From: Chloroflexota bacterium
Lineage (GTDB): Bacteria; Chloroflexota; Anaerolineae; Aggregatilineales; Phototrophicaceae
NCBI GenBank assembly: GCA_026708115.1
Contig: JAPOVL010000038.1
Coordinates: 1 to 64,000 of the forward strand
Length of the DNA: 64,000 bases
Direction: 5' to 3'
How positions within the stretch are numbered: the stretch's first letter is position 1; every line of letters starts with the position of its first letter. Both the position numbers and the translations under genes were made by a program. The notes under the pieces were generated by a model, which saw only the letters and a list, made by a program, of their open reading frames with translations, did not search any database and had not been told where the DNA came from. Positions 8,083-16,653 of this stretch are shown in pieces.

Positions 8083-8901
8083 ATGAAGCGCGTTGCAACA
8101 CCAGAAGAACGCACAAAGACTCTTAACCGAGAGCTCCTCAAACACGAGACTCATGGGAAAGGAATTGAGAGCCAGATTAAGTCTCAAATAATATTGTCCG
8201 CTAAGGTTCTTTTAGTATTTATGGTACCATTTCTTTTCTCCATGCCGACATCATCACAAACTGACAACTGTTGTTCTGTCGACCGCCAATGCGATACAGA
8301 CGAGCAATGGATTCGCGGCTACTGGGCCTTTCAGAACAATCAATGCGCCGCGCCTTCGCAGCAGCAGTCCTCATCCACGCAAACACAATCGCAGCCGGCG
8401 CCACCAGCGCCAGCGGATAAGATCGATAACTGCTGTTTCGTCGATCGGCAATGCACGACCGATGCCGAATGGATCAATGGCTATAACGCGTTCCAGAACA
8501 ATCTATGCGCCGCGCCCTCTCAGCAACCGCAATCGACTGCCGCGTCAACACAAGGGCAGACTGGCGCGTCACAGGACGTCGACAACTGTTGTTTCATCGG
8601 TTGGCAATGCAGCACGAACAGCGAGTGGACCAGCGGCTATTGGGCATTTCAACATAATCAGTGCGGTGCGGCGCCGTCACAATGGCAAGAGCAATGGTCG
8701 CAAATACAGCGGCAACAACAGCAACCGTCTTCGTCAGCACGGACGCCGGTGGAAAGAATTCACAATCCCTATACCGGTGAAACCCGATTCATATATGAAG
8801 ATGGCGTCGAAATCATTACGCGGCGGCCGACTCAGGAAGAATTTTGTGAAGCCCTCAAAAAACTAGAACTGCCCTTGCCCCCCGAATGCGAGGAAGAATG
8901 A
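8083..8901 (+). CDS. Secreted protein with three Cys-Cys repeat modules
   Basis: About 272 residues from ATG 8083 (TTG 8035 gives an unsupported extension). A hydrophobic segment around residues 42-55 (LLVFMVPFLFSMP) is a signal or anchor. Three modules follow, each about 30 residues: DNCC, then VDRQC or similar, D/N-x-EW, GYxAFQ(N/H)N and a final C, separated by Gln/Ser/Pro-rich linkers (SQQQSSSTQTQSQPAPPAP). Four Cys per module suggests disulfide-stabilised extracellular units. The C-terminus is a short folded-looking domain (NPYTGETRFIYEDGVEIITR). Family not recognised. It may be a cell-surface or adhesion protein. It stands alone. Confidence 0.75.
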   Translation: MKRVATPEERTKTLNRELLKHETHGKGIESQIKSQIILSAKVLLVFMVPFLFSMPTSSQTDNCCSVDRQCDTDEQWIRGYWAFQNNQCAAPSQQQSSSTQTQSQPAPPAPADKIDNCCFVDRQCTTDAEWINGYNAFQNNLCAAPSQQPQSTAASTQGQTGASQDVDNCCFIGWQCSTNSEWTSGYWAFQHNQCGAAPSQWQEQWSQIQRQQQQPSSSARTPVERIHNPYTGETRFIYEDGVEIITRRPTQEEFCEALKKLELPLPPECEEE

Positions 8902-8963
8902 CGGGACGAAATGTCCTGAAGACGCGCTTTGCGGAGTGGGCTAGAACGACACAGGTTTGCGCG

Positions 8964-9977
8964 CTAAACCGACTCGCCCTCCAGTTCCTCCGTCCACAAG
9001 CCCAGGGACGCCAGCCCGTTCATCTTGGCGCGGTGATAGAGCGCGGCTTGCGCGGCAGCTACGTTTTCCGGCCGATTTCCCCAGATGTGCATCGGCTCGC
9101 GCTGCAGCGCGCGCGCATAAGAGAAGCTCAGCTTCCAGGGCAATTCATAGTCGGCGTTCATGGCGTTTAGGTGGGCTGTGGCGTGATAGTCGCTCTGCCC
9201 GCCGGAGAGAAAAACGATGCCCGGTATCGCAGCGGGAATCTGCCGTTTGAAGACTTTCACCGTCTGCTCGGCGACCGTATCAACATCGGCTTGCGCCGCG
9301 CAGTCCTGGCCAGAGACGACCATGCTGGCTTTGACCAGCGTGCCCTCAAGATCGACGCGATGCACATAGAGCGCTTCGAAAGTTCGTGACAGCACCCACT
9401 CGGTGACGGCGAAGCAGGTTTCGATCGTATGGTCGCCTACGAGCATCACCTCCGGCTCGACGATGGGAACCAGGCCCGCTTCCTGCGAAAGCGCCGCCAC
9501 CTGCGCCATGACATAGGCGTTGGCTTCGATGGCGTAATAGCTGGGCGTCCCGGGCCCAATTTGGAAAGCGGCGCGCCATTTCGTGAAGCCGACGCCCAGA
9601 GCGGCGACTTCCGCCAGGCGCTCGCGCAAGCCGTCCAGGCCGCTGCCGACGGTCTCGCCGTCGCTGCCCGCCAGCGTGATCATGCCCGTAAAGGGCGATA
9701 TGCCCGGGATCATACCTCGGTCGATCACGCCCGCAATCAGCGGCTCGCCGGCGTCATTGCGCAACAGCACTTGCTCGGGCGTCATGATGATGCCGCTGAC
9801 GTAATCATTGAGCTTGGGCGTCGTGAAAAGCAGTTCCGACCAATTGCGATAGGCCGCTTCATCGACGGGAATGCCTTCGCTCTCCAGCAATTGCTCGAAC
9901 GCGGCCGGCGGCCTGTCCGCCGCCATAATGCCCTTGCCCGCCGCGACTAATTGATTTGCGATCTCGTATAGGCTCAT
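8964..9977 (-). CDS. Class I fructose-bisphosphate aldolase
   Basis: 337 residues, the length of eukaryote-type class I aldolases. It cleaves fructose-1,6-bisphosphate to DHAP and G3P through a Schiff base. The catalytic Lys216 is in EGTLVKASMV and Lys133 in FTKWRA. VPIVEPEVM (residues 170-178) and LSGGQSDYHATAHLNAMN are family blocks. The N-terminal AADRPPAAF departs from the usual AADES-type motif. Monocistronic, cytoplasmic, glycolysis/gluconeogenesis. A hairpin between this gene and the next upstream gene probably ends the transcript coming from the latter. Confidence 0.92.
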   Translation of the reverse strand: MSLYEIANQLVAAGKGIMAADRPPAAFEQLLESEGIPVDEAAYRNWSELLFTTPKLNDYVSGIIMTPEQVLLRNDAGEPLIAGVIDRGMIPGISPFTGMITLAGSDGETVGSGLDGLRERLAEVAALGVGFTKWRAAFQIGPGTPSYYAIEANAYVMAQVAALSQEAGLVPIVEPEVMLVGDHTIETCFAVTEWVLSRTFEALYVHRVDLEGTLVKASMVVSGQDCAAQADVDTVAEQTVKVFKRQIPAAIPGIVFLSGGQSDYHATAHLNAMNADYELPWKLSFSYARALQREPMHIWGNRPENVAAAQAALYHRAKMNGLASLGLWTEELEGESV

Positions 9978-10074
9978 GTTCTTAATTCATTCCCATTAGA
10001 TTCTGCGCTGACCTCGCGCCCTATTCTGTCAGCGCCTCATACCCGGCGCAAGCCTGAGTCAGCGCTGGAAAGCA

Positions 10075-10106
10075 AATGCGGGCAATCTTCAGCGACTACC
10101 CGCATT
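10075..10106 (-). terminator. Hairpin after binding-protein gene
   Basis: Perfect eight-base arms AATGCGGG (10075-10082) and CCCGCATT (10099-10106), just past the stop of the minus-strand gene at 10135. On the minus strand it is followed by TTGCTTT, a weak U-run, so it is a candidate intrinsic terminator. Confidence 0.5.
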
Positions 10107-10134
10107 CAAAAGCTGACAATGGGCCGTCACCGGC

Positions 10135-11397
10135 TTATTCGCCGGCGGCCTCCAAGGCGGCGCGCTGCTCGGCGATCATCTCGGGCGTACAGCGTAAGCT
10201 CTCCAGGAAAGCGGCGTCTTCGGCAATTCGCTCCTCAAGCGTCATCTCCGGCAGCGAAAGATTGAAGCCCAGGCTCTCCAGATCCGCGCCCGCGCCCTGA
10301 CCGTCTTCGATGACATAATCGGCTTCCGCCAGCAGCGCTTCGCTGATGGTGATTCCCTGCTCGCCCGCCGCATCCAGGTTGACCGCGACCTTGAACGATG
10401 GCGTCACCGCGATGCTTGTCGTGGCGATGTCCAGCTCGCCACGCAAATGGCCAATCACCATGCGCGCCGCAATCACACCTTCGCGATACCAGCCTTCGAA
10501 GCCGTTGCCCACGGTGACACCATAAATGACATCCGATACCAGCGCCGAATACACCGGGACGCCATAAGACGCGGTCACAACCGCGGGCAAGCCGGCCGGG
10601 GAGCTCGTGCGCGGCGGCAAGAATATCGCGTCCACGCCCTTGTCAATCAGCGTATCTGTGGCCAGCGCCATTTCCGGCGCCGTCGTCGCTGTCGCCATTT
10701 CTACCGTCGCGCCTGTGGCCAGAACGAATTGCTCCAGTCCCGCTTGATAACCTTCCGCGGACGGCGTGTTGGGATCCAAAACCACGCCCAGACTGGCGAA
10801 ATCAGGATTCTGCTTGTAAGGAATAGCGAACCACTCCTCCGTATCGACGAACATCTCGGTGCCGGTGATATTGTCCGGTTTAATGCACGGCGCTTCAGCG
10901 ATGCCCGCTGCATAGGGCAAGGCCACGATGGCGAAGACCAGCACCGGCGGGTTCGCCATCTCGCTGATGGCGCCCGCCGCGATAAACCCAACCTCCGTCG
11001 ACAACGTCAGCAGCACATCCGCGCCTTCATCAAGCGCATCTTCTACCATCAGGCTCGCCGTCGGCAAATCAAATCCGGCTTCGCGATACAAGATGTTGAT
11101 CTTCTCGCCGTGCAGGTCATTGCCGCCATGCAGCGAGGCTCGTTCGTCGGCGCTCACATAGCCATAAACTTCCAGCATATCCAGCACGGCCTTGTCCGTT
11201 AGCTGAAAACTTGGCGAGCTGCCAAAGCGCAAATAGGCCAGTGTCGGCACATCGTCATCAGCCATCGCCACGTTCGGCAAGAGCAGTACCAGGCAGAGAA
11301 GTAGCATGCATAGACTTCGCATGTGCAAACCAACGCGCGCTAGCGGACGGCTTCCAGTGGCTGCCGCGCGAGTTCTTGTTTCAGCTGGAAAGATCAT
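10135..11397 (-). CDS. ABC-type substrate-binding protein, PF04392-like
   Basis: About 420 residues. Start 11397 is fixed by AAGGAG nine bases upstream on the minus strand. ATG 11322 would give a shorter signal peptide. The signal peptide hydrophobic core is LCMLLLCLVLLLPNVAMA. The mature part has two Rossmann-like lobes with PTLAYLRFGSSPS, DEGADVLLTLSTEV, NITGTEMFVDTEEW and DAIFLPPRTSSPAG, resembling ABC substrate-binding proteins of the TrpX/YnjB-neighbour class. No permease or ATPase is nearby, so it is an orphan receptor or a binding protein for a distant transporter. Substrate unknown. Confidence 0.72.
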   Translation of the reverse strand: MIFPAETRTRAAATGSRPLARVGLHMRSLCMLLLCLVLLLPNVAMADDDVPTLAYLRFGSSPSFQLTDKAVLDMLEVYGYVSADERASLHGGNDLHGEKINILYREAGFDLPTASLMVEDALDEGADVLLTLSTEVGFIAAGAISEMANPPVLVFAIVALPYAAGIAEAPCIKPDNITGTEMFVDTEEWFAIPYKQNPDFASLGVVLDPNTPSAEGYQAGLEQFVLATGATVEMATATTAPEMALATDTLIDKGVDAIFLPPRTSSPAGLPAVVTASYGVPVYSALVSDVIYGVTVGNGFEGWYREGVIAARMVIGHLRGELDIATTSIAVTPSFKVAVNLDAAGEQGITISEALLAEADYVIEDGQGAGADLESLGFNLSLPEMTLEERIAEDAAFLESLRCTPEMIAEQRAALEAAGE

Positions 11398-11514
11398 TCT
11401 ACACGTCTCCTTAATATTCGTGTAACTCAAATGCGATAGAGCACTCGCATGATTACAGTATACGCGAGAAACCTGGCGCCAGATAAACGGATTGGCTCAG
11501 TTGCAGGGCATTGA

Positions 11515-12114
11515 TCAAAAGCCGATCTCGTACAGCGCGGCTTTGACCTCTTCCAGAGGCAAGCCAACCACATTGCTGTAGCTGCCCTCGATCCGCGCGA
11601 CCGGATGAAAGGCTTCGTTTTGAATGGCGTAGGCGCCGGCTTTGTCGAAGGGATCGCCGCTGTCGATATAGGCGGCGATTTCGGCGTCGCTATAGTCCCG
11701 CATATAGACGGTGGTACGGGCATGCCGGGTGATGACTTGCTCCTCAGGGCCGATCCGCTTCATTGTGATTGCGGTGATCAGCTGATGGGCGCGCGCCCGC
11801 AGCGCCCGCAACATGCGGCGGGCATCGGCGGCATCGCGCGGCTTTTCCAGCAGCTCGCCCTCTTCGTTAATGCCGGCCTCATCGGCGGCGAGCAAGACTA
11901 TGGTATCCGCCGACAGGATCAGCGCCGGCGAGGCGTCGCATGTAGCCGCCACTGCCTCGGCTTTTTCTCGGCTGAGCCGCCGCACGTAAGCGAGCGGGGC
12001 TTCGCCTTCGCGGCGGGCTTCATCGATCATCGGCTTGATGATGTCGAATTCTATGCCCATCTGCGACAGCAGTTGCCGGCGGCGCGGCGATGACGATGCC
12101 AAAATCAGACGCAT
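11515..12114 (-). CDS. Maf-family nucleotide pyrophosphatase
   Basis: 199 residues from ATG 12114. It begins MRLILASSSPRRRQLLSQMG, the Maf signature, with LSREKAEAVA, ADTIVLL and DPFDKAGAYAIQ further on. Maf proteins hydrolyse (d)TTP/UTP or modified nucleoside triphosphates to monophosphates. SSSPRR and the Asp of ADT form the active site. It is divergent from the Bax-inhibitor gene at 12259, with an inverted repeat in the shared upstream region. Confidence 0.93.
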   Translation of the reverse strand: MRLILASSSPRRRQLLSQMGIEFDIIKPMIDEARREGEAPLAYVRRLSREKAEAVAATCDASPALILSADTIVLLAADEAGINEEGELLEKPRDAADARRMLRALRARAHQLITAITMKRIGPEEQVITRHARTTVYMRDYSDAEIAAYIDSGDPFDKAGAYAIQNEAFHPVARIEGSYSNVVGLPLEEVKAALYEIGF

Positions 12115-12178
12115 GCTTTGCTTCCCTACAAATGAGACCGGGCGCATTATAACAAGCCGGGCAAAACTACCTAGCTGT

Positions 12179-12209
12179 AAGGAGCGGCGCATCACATGTG
12201 TCGCTCCTT
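12179..12209. promoter_or_regulatory. Inverted repeat and -10 box between divergent genes
   Basis: AAGGAGCG (12179-12186) and CGCTCCTT (12202-12209) form a perfect eight-base stem between maf (minus) and the Bax-inhibitor gene (plus). A TATAAT lies just downstream at 12224-12229 in the context TAGTATAAT, the same as before the second Bax-inhibitor gene. No convincing -35 was seen. Confidence 0.45.
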
Positions 12210-12258
12210 GCTGACCGCTATAGTATAATGTACCTACAAATAAACGAGAGACCAGCGG

Positions 12259-13224
12259 ATGAGCTTCTATCAGCAAAGTAGCAATTATCAGCAGAGCAAG
12301 GCTAATGCGTCGCTGCGCAATTCGAAAGAGCGGCAGCCATTGGATAACGCGCAACTGAATGCCGTGATGCGCAATGTGTTTGCCTGGATGACAGTAGGCT
12401 TGGGCATCTCGGCCTGGGTTGCATCCTTGCTCAGCGGAGCTGGGTTGGATTCGGCCTTTATCATCTTCAATATATTAGCGGTCGCCATCATCCTGCAATT
12501 TGGTTTGGCTTTCGGGCTGTACGGGAAAGCGCAGCGTTTTTCGCCTGCCACAGCGAGTTTCTTCCTGATTATCTATGCCGTCGTAGTGGGCGCCTGTTTT
12601 TCAATGTTTTTCTCGCTTCTGGCTTATCCCGATTCCTCCAGCGCAGCAACCAACGCTTGCCTGGGCATGGCTAGTCTATTTGCCGCGATGACTTTGATCG
12701 GTTGGAAGAGCAAGCGCGATTTCAGCAAGCGCGAAAGCTACCTTCTCATGGGCTTGGTTGGCTTGCTCGTCGCGGCAGCCGTCAATAGACTTTTAGTCGG
12801 CAACAGTTTTGGCAACTCAGGGGATGGGCTTGGCCTCAGCCTAATCAGCGTGGCGCTTGCCGCCGCCCTGACAGCTTTCATGACCGAACGCATCGCGCGC
12901 ATGGGTGCCGACCCGCGCAAATCGGTCAATCCGAACGATGCGGTCCGCTTCAGTGTCCTGGCGGCACTAAAGCTCTATCTGAGTATGAGTGTCCTGAGCG
13001 TGATCTTGCCCATCGTATTGCTCCAGAAGACAATGCTAAGGGGCAGATACAACTATCGCGGCGAGAGCAGCTACTTTTGGGGAAGCGACATGTTCGGTAA
13101 CGATTTCGGCGGATTTGAGGGCGATGGCGGCGGATTCAGCGATGACTTTGGCGGATTCGACGGCGATGTTGACGGACTAGGCGGCGATTTCGACGGTGGC
13201 TTCGATGGCGATGTCGGCGATTGA
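12259..13224 (+). CDS. Bax inhibitor-1/YccA family protein with acidic Gly tail
   Basis: 321 residues. Residues 30-235 form the BI-1/YccA membrane domain with seven hydrophobic segments. Family blocks are LNAVMRNVFAWMTVGLGI near the start and TAFMTERIARMGADPRK before the last helix. BI-1 proteins are pH-sensitive calcium-leak channels or FtsH-interacting proteins. In the usual family the helix after LKLYL is followed by a few residues. Here a roughly 60-residue tail of GG-F-DGD units (GGFEGDGGGFSDDFGGFDGD) is added, rich in Asp and Gly. The tail could bind cations or anchor to a partner. Paralogous to the next gene. Confidence 0.85.
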   Translation: MSFYQQSSNYQQSKANASLRNSKERQPLDNAQLNAVMRNVFAWMTVGLGISAWVASLLSGAGLDSAFIIFNILAVAIILQFGLAFGLYGKAQRFSPATASFFLIIYAVVVGACFSMFFSLLAYPDSSSAATNACLGMASLFAAMTLIGWKSKRDFSKRESYLLMGLVGLLVAAAVNRLLVGNSFGNSGDGLGLSLISVALAAALTAFMTERIARMGADPRKSVNPNDAVRFSVLAALKLYLSMSVLSVILPIVLLQKTMLRGRYNYRGESSYFWGSDMFGNDFGGFEGDGGGFSDDFGGFDGDVDGLGGDFDGGFDGDVGD

Positions 13225-13295
13225 ACCGCGGACATTTCTACGCTTTGCGCGGACGTTTTATTCTGGCAAAACATTTTGACAAACGTAAGATCCAC

Positions 13296-13315
13296 GTAAA
13301 ATCGGAGGATTTTAC
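13296..13315. promoter_or_regulatory. Palindrome before second BI-1 gene
   Basis: GTAAAATC (13296-13303) and GATTTTAC (13308-13315) are perfect eight-base arms around GGAG. The site sits 38 bases upstream of a TATAAT (13353-13358). It lacks a U-run, so an operator is likelier than a terminator. Confidence 0.4.
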
Positions 13316-13352
13316 CGCATCCAAACTATGGATAATCCGTTACAAAGTTTAG

Positions 13353-13358
13353 TATAAT
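13353..13358 (+). promoter_or_regulatory. -10 box of second BI-1 gene
   Basis: TATAAT in the context TTTAGTATAATAGC, about 50 bases before the GTG start. The first BI-1 gene has TAGTATAAT in a similar place. A -35 element is not obvious. Confidence 0.45.
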
Positions 13359-13405
13359 AGCGGGCATACGTCCGTTCATGACGTGAGATATACAGGAGGT
13401 AAGTG

Positions 13406-14125
13406 GTGAATTTCAATCCTAATGTGCAAACGATCGACATGCCGGGCAAGATGAAACGCCCGCTGGACGGCGTGCAACTGAACAAAGTGATGCGCGGCGT
13501 ATATGGCTGGATGACCATGGGCCTTGCCATCACGGCCTTCGTCTCGATCTTGCTGAGCACGACCGGCTTCATCCCGTCTCAGATCATGTTCTTCGTGGTC
13601 ATCATAGCGCAATTCGGTATCGTGATTGGTCTGAGCGCGCGCATGCACAAACTCTCGCCGACCAATGCCGGCTTGCTCTTCTTCACCTATTCCGCGCTAA
13701 CCGGCGTCACCTTTTCGATCATATTCCTGGTCTACCCTATCGGGTCGATTGCCGCGGCTTTCGTGAGTACGGCCGGTGTCTTCGCCGCCATGACCGTGGT
13801 CGGGATGACAACCAAGACCGACTTGAGCCAGTACAGCAGCTACTTCATGATGGGGCTGATCGGCTTGTTCATCGCCATGTTCGTCAACTTCTTGCTCGGC
13901 AGCGCCTTGATCGACTACGTCATCAGCATCTTCGGCGTGCTGCTCTTCACCGGTCTGACTGCCTACGACACGCAGCGCATCGCCAATATGGCGGCCGATC
14001 CGCGCCTGGCGCTGGACCCGGACAATACGCTGAAGTTCAGCGTGATGGCGGCCCTGACGCTCTACCTGGACTTCATCAACCTCTTCCTGTTCATGCTGCG
14101 CCTCTTTGGCGGCGGCCGCGACTAG
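13406..14125 (+). CDS. Bax inhibitor-1/YccA family protein
   Basis: About 239 residues with a GTG start. AGGAGGT at 13394-13400 places the start at GTG 13406 (six bases after GGAGG), though GTG 13403 in the same frame is possible. Seven hydrophobic segments are present with LNKVMRGVYGWMTMGLAITA, LTAYDTQRIANMAADPR and ALTLYLDFINLFLFMLRLFG, the canonical BI-1 C-terminus. It is the canonical-length paralogue of the tailed gene before it. It is followed by a strong intrinsic terminator. Confidence 0.92.
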   Translation: MNFNPNVQTIDMPGKMKRPLDGVQLNKVMRGVYGWMTMGLAITAFVSILLSTTGFIPSQIMFFVVIIAQFGIVIGLSARMHKLSPTNAGLLFFTYSALTGVTFSIIFLVYPIGSIAAAFVSTAGVFAAMTVVGMTTKTDLSQYSSYFMMGLIGLFIAMFVNFLLGSALIDYVISIFGVLLFTGLTAYDTQRIANMAADPRLALDPDNTLKFSVMAALTLYLDFINLFLFMLRLFGGGRD

Positions 14126-14154
14126 CGACGCCTCTACAATCTGGAACGCGATAC

Positions 14155-14186
14155 CGGGGCGGGCACTTGGGTCGCCCCGTTTGTTT
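14155..14186 (+). terminator. Intrinsic terminator after BI-1 gene
   Basis: Seven-base G/C stem CGGGGCG (14155-14161) and CGCCCCG (14173-14179), followed at once by TTTGTTTT. This is the clearest rho-independent terminator in the window. Confidence 0.85.
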
Positions 14187-14322
14187 TCCGCTGGGGACTG
14201 AACAGCGTCTCGTTTTGTAAATAACTTGAATCAACTCGCCCAGGTACGGTATCATCTGCTTGTGCCGCATGCGCGATGGCAGGCGGTTTAGGATTGTTAC
14301 GTTCTATGTGAGGAGAAAGATC

Positions 14323-15627
14323 ATGAATAACGTTTTTTTCAAGAAGGCGCTCACGCTTGCTAGTCTGCTTGTGCTGTTGCTTTGCGGCATCGGCGGTGCG
14401 GCGGCGCAAGACACCGTCACCCTGACATGGTGGACGACTTCCGGGCGCGATTCGCCCGAGCCCGCCATCCGCAACGTGATCGCTGCTTTTGAAGCCGAGC
14501 ACCCCAATATCAAGGTCGATGTCAGCATCATGGCGGAAGGCGCTTACAACGACCTCATGAGCACGGCCATAGCCGCGGGCGAAGGCGTGCCTGATCTCGC
14601 TTGGTATTGGTCGAACAACTGGCTGCCGCAGGCGCTCGATATCACTGACCGCCTGGATAACGATCCCGATATCAGCCGCGACATCTTCCATACCGAGTAC
14701 TTCAACAATTGGGTCGTCTGGAATGACATGGTCATTGCCCTGCCCTACGATATTGGCGCCAATTTCGTTATGTACAACAAGGACGTCTTTGATGACGAAG
14801 GCGTACCTTACCCGACCCAAGACTGGACGCCGGAAGACTACATCGAAATCGCCAAAGCCTTGCGAAATGAAGACAAGCGCCGCTGGGGTGGCGACCGTCC
14901 TCGCGGACCCTTCCGCGCGCTCTGGCGGAACATGGGCGCAACCAACCCCTACAGCGACGACAGCACAACTGTAGAAGGCTACATCAACGGGCCGGAATCG
15001 GTAGCCGCCTATACCTGGCTCTGGGATTTGGTGAATAGCGGCGCAACCCCAACGCCGGCCGATCTCGAAGTGCTGGGCACCGAAGGCACCGGTCCGGTAG
15101 ATCTCTTCATTGCCGGTCGTCTGGGCATGGCTACGCTCAACCCCGGCAGCATGGTCTCGACTTTGGAAGCGGGTGTGAATTTCGGCGTCGTGCCCGAACC
15201 GCGCGTCCCGGGCAATGAGAACTGGGTCCACGGCTGGGCGCTGCGCGCCGGCATCTGGAAAGACAGCGAGCACCCGGATGAAGCCTGGGAATTCCTGAAA
15301 TTCTGGAACGGCCCCCCGGGCCAGCGCATCCTGATGGAACAAGGTCTTGGTCACTTCCCGCCGATACCGTCTTTGCTTGCGGAATACGAGCACGCCGACA
15401 CCGAATGGTACCAGGGCTTCTTGACCGTGCTTGACGCCACACAGACGGCCTCCTGGCGCAAAGACCATCCTTGCTGGCGTGGCGCCGTCATTCGCGGCGT
15501 CCGCGATGCCTGGGATCTGATCATGCTCGGCGAAATCGAGCGCGACGAAGTGCAAGCGACGCTGGATGCCATGGTCGAACCGGGTCAAGCCGCGCTTGAT
15601 GAATGTGTGCCGCGCCTGGGCGGGTAG
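14323..15627 (+). CDS. Sugar ABC importer 1: extracellular binding protein
   Basis: About 434 residues from ATG 14323, with GAGGAGA upstream at 14310-14316. A Sec signal peptide (LTLASLLVLLLCGIGGAAAQ) leads into a MalE-like (SBP_bac_1) fold: TVTLTWWTTSGRD, ALPYDIGANFVMYNKDVFDD, PDEAWEFLKFWNGP. It captures an oligosaccharide outside the membrane and delivers it to the permeases encoded at 15751 and 16643. A perfect G/C hairpin separates it from the permease genes. Confidence 0.9.
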   Translation: MNNVFFKKALTLASLLVLLLCGIGGAAAQDTVTLTWWTTSGRDSPEPAIRNVIAAFEAEHPNIKVDVSIMAEGAYNDLMSTAIAAGEGVPDLAWYWSNNWLPQALDITDRLDNDPDISRDIFHTEYFNNWVVWNDMVIALPYDIGANFVMYNKDVFDDEGVPYPTQDWTPEDYIEIAKALRNEDKRRWGGDRPRGPFRALWRNMGATNPYSDDSTTVEGYINGPESVAAYTWLWDLVNSGATPTPADLEVLGTEGTGPVDLFIAGRLGMATLNPGSMVSTLEAGVNFGVVPEPRVPGNENWVHGWALRAGIWKDSEHPDEAWEFLKFWNGPPGQRILMEQGLGHFPPIPSLLAEYEHADTEWYQGFLTVLDATQTASWRKDHPCWRGAVIRGVRDAWDLIMLGEIERDEVQATLDAMVEPGQAALDECVPRLGG

Positions 15628-15651
15628 CGTTTACGCTACCCCCACCCTAAA

Positions 15652-15676
15652 TCCCTCCCCCATAAAGGGGGAGGGA
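15652..15676 (+). promoter_or_regulatory. Intercistronic hairpin, ABC operon 1
   Basis: TCCCTCCCCC (15652-15661) and GGGGGAGGGA (15667-15676) form a perfect ten-base stem with an ATAAA loop between the binding-protein gene and the first permease gene. There is no U-run. It may protect the upstream mRNA or lower permease expression. Confidence 0.6.
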
Positions 15677-15750
15677 CTTCAAAGCCTCGTTGTCGCGCCT
15701 TCCAGCTTGATTGGGGGGAGGCGCCTGAGGATAGGGGCGCATCCCTAATC

Positions 15751-16653
15751 ATGTTGTCGACTTGGCGAAAACTGACCCCGCAAGAGCGCCGGGACGCCAA
15801 GACCGGATACCTGGCCCTATCCCCTTGGATGGTGGGTTTCGTCGTCTTCTACGCTTTCCCCATTATCGCCACTATCTACTTCAGCTTTAACGAGTGGACA
15901 TTGGCCGAACCGCCGACCTGGATCGGCCTGGATAACTACGTGCGTATGTTCACGCGCGATCCGCTATTCGTCAGCTCGCTGCGGGCGACGACGCTGTTCG
16001 TTATTATTTCGCTGCCCACAAAACTCGTCCTCGGTCTGATGCTGGCCCTGCTGCTCAATCTCAAGATTCCGGGTATGAACGCATTTCGCACGATATTCTT
16101 TATTCCCGCTGTCATATCCGGCGTCGCCGTCTCGTTGATGTGGATCTGGTTTTTGAATCCGGATACCGGTGTCGTCAATACCTTGCTGAGTTACTTCGGC
16201 ATTCGGGGACCGCTCTGGTTCTGGGACCTGCACTGGGCCCTGCCCTCCGTCGCCATCATGAGCATCTGGAAAGTCGGCGGCGCGGCCATCATTTATCTGG
16301 CCGGCTTACAAAATATCCCAGCGCATCTCTATGAAGCTGCCGAAATAGACGGCGCCAGCAAATGGAGCCGCTTCTGGCGCATCACCCTGCCCCTTTTGAC
16401 GCCGACGCTCTTCTTCCAATTGATCATAGAGCTCATTGACGCCTTCAAGATCTTCACCGAAGCCTACGTCATCACGCATGGCGGTCCCCTCAAGGCAACC
16501 TATTTCTTCCTCTACTACTTCTATGAGGAAGCCTTTCGCAACGCCAATATGGGTTACGCCTCGGCGCTGGCGCTGTTCTTGCTGGTAGTCATCTTGTCGG
16601 CGACCGTTTTCGTGGTGCGTACCTCGAAGGGATGGGTCTACTATGAGAATTGA
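15751..16653 (+). CDS. Sugar ABC importer 1: MalF-type permease
   Basis: 300 residues with six membrane segments, the first being WMVGFVVFYAFPIIATIYFS. The cytoplasmic EAA loop reads YEAAEIDGASKWSRFWRITLPLLTP, contacting the ATPase. The C-terminus holds a typical FLYYFYEEAF segment. It overlaps the next gene by 11 bases, so the two permeases are coupled and form the heterodimeric channel. Confidence 0.92.
   Translation: MLSTWRKLTPQERRDAKTGYLALSPWMVGFVVFYAFPIIATIYFSFNEWTLAEPPTWIGLDNYVRMFTRDPLFVSSLRATTLFVIISLPTKLVLGLMLALLLNLKIPGMNAFRTIFFIPAVISGVAVSLMWIWFLNPDTGVVNTLLSYFGIRGPLWFWDLHWALPSVAIMSIWKVGGAAIIYLAGLQNIPAHLYEAAEIDGASKWSRFWRITLPLLTPTLFFQLIIELIDAFKIFTEAYVITHGGPLKATYFFLYYFYEEAFRNANMGYASALALFLLVVILSATVFVVRTSKGWVYYEN

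Noticed and set aside
14134..15588. 484-codon open frame on the minus strand
   Set aside because: Fully antisense to the ABC operon 1 binding-protein gene; translation lacks domain features and is His/Arg/Asp-rich as expected from a shadow of G+C-rich codons.
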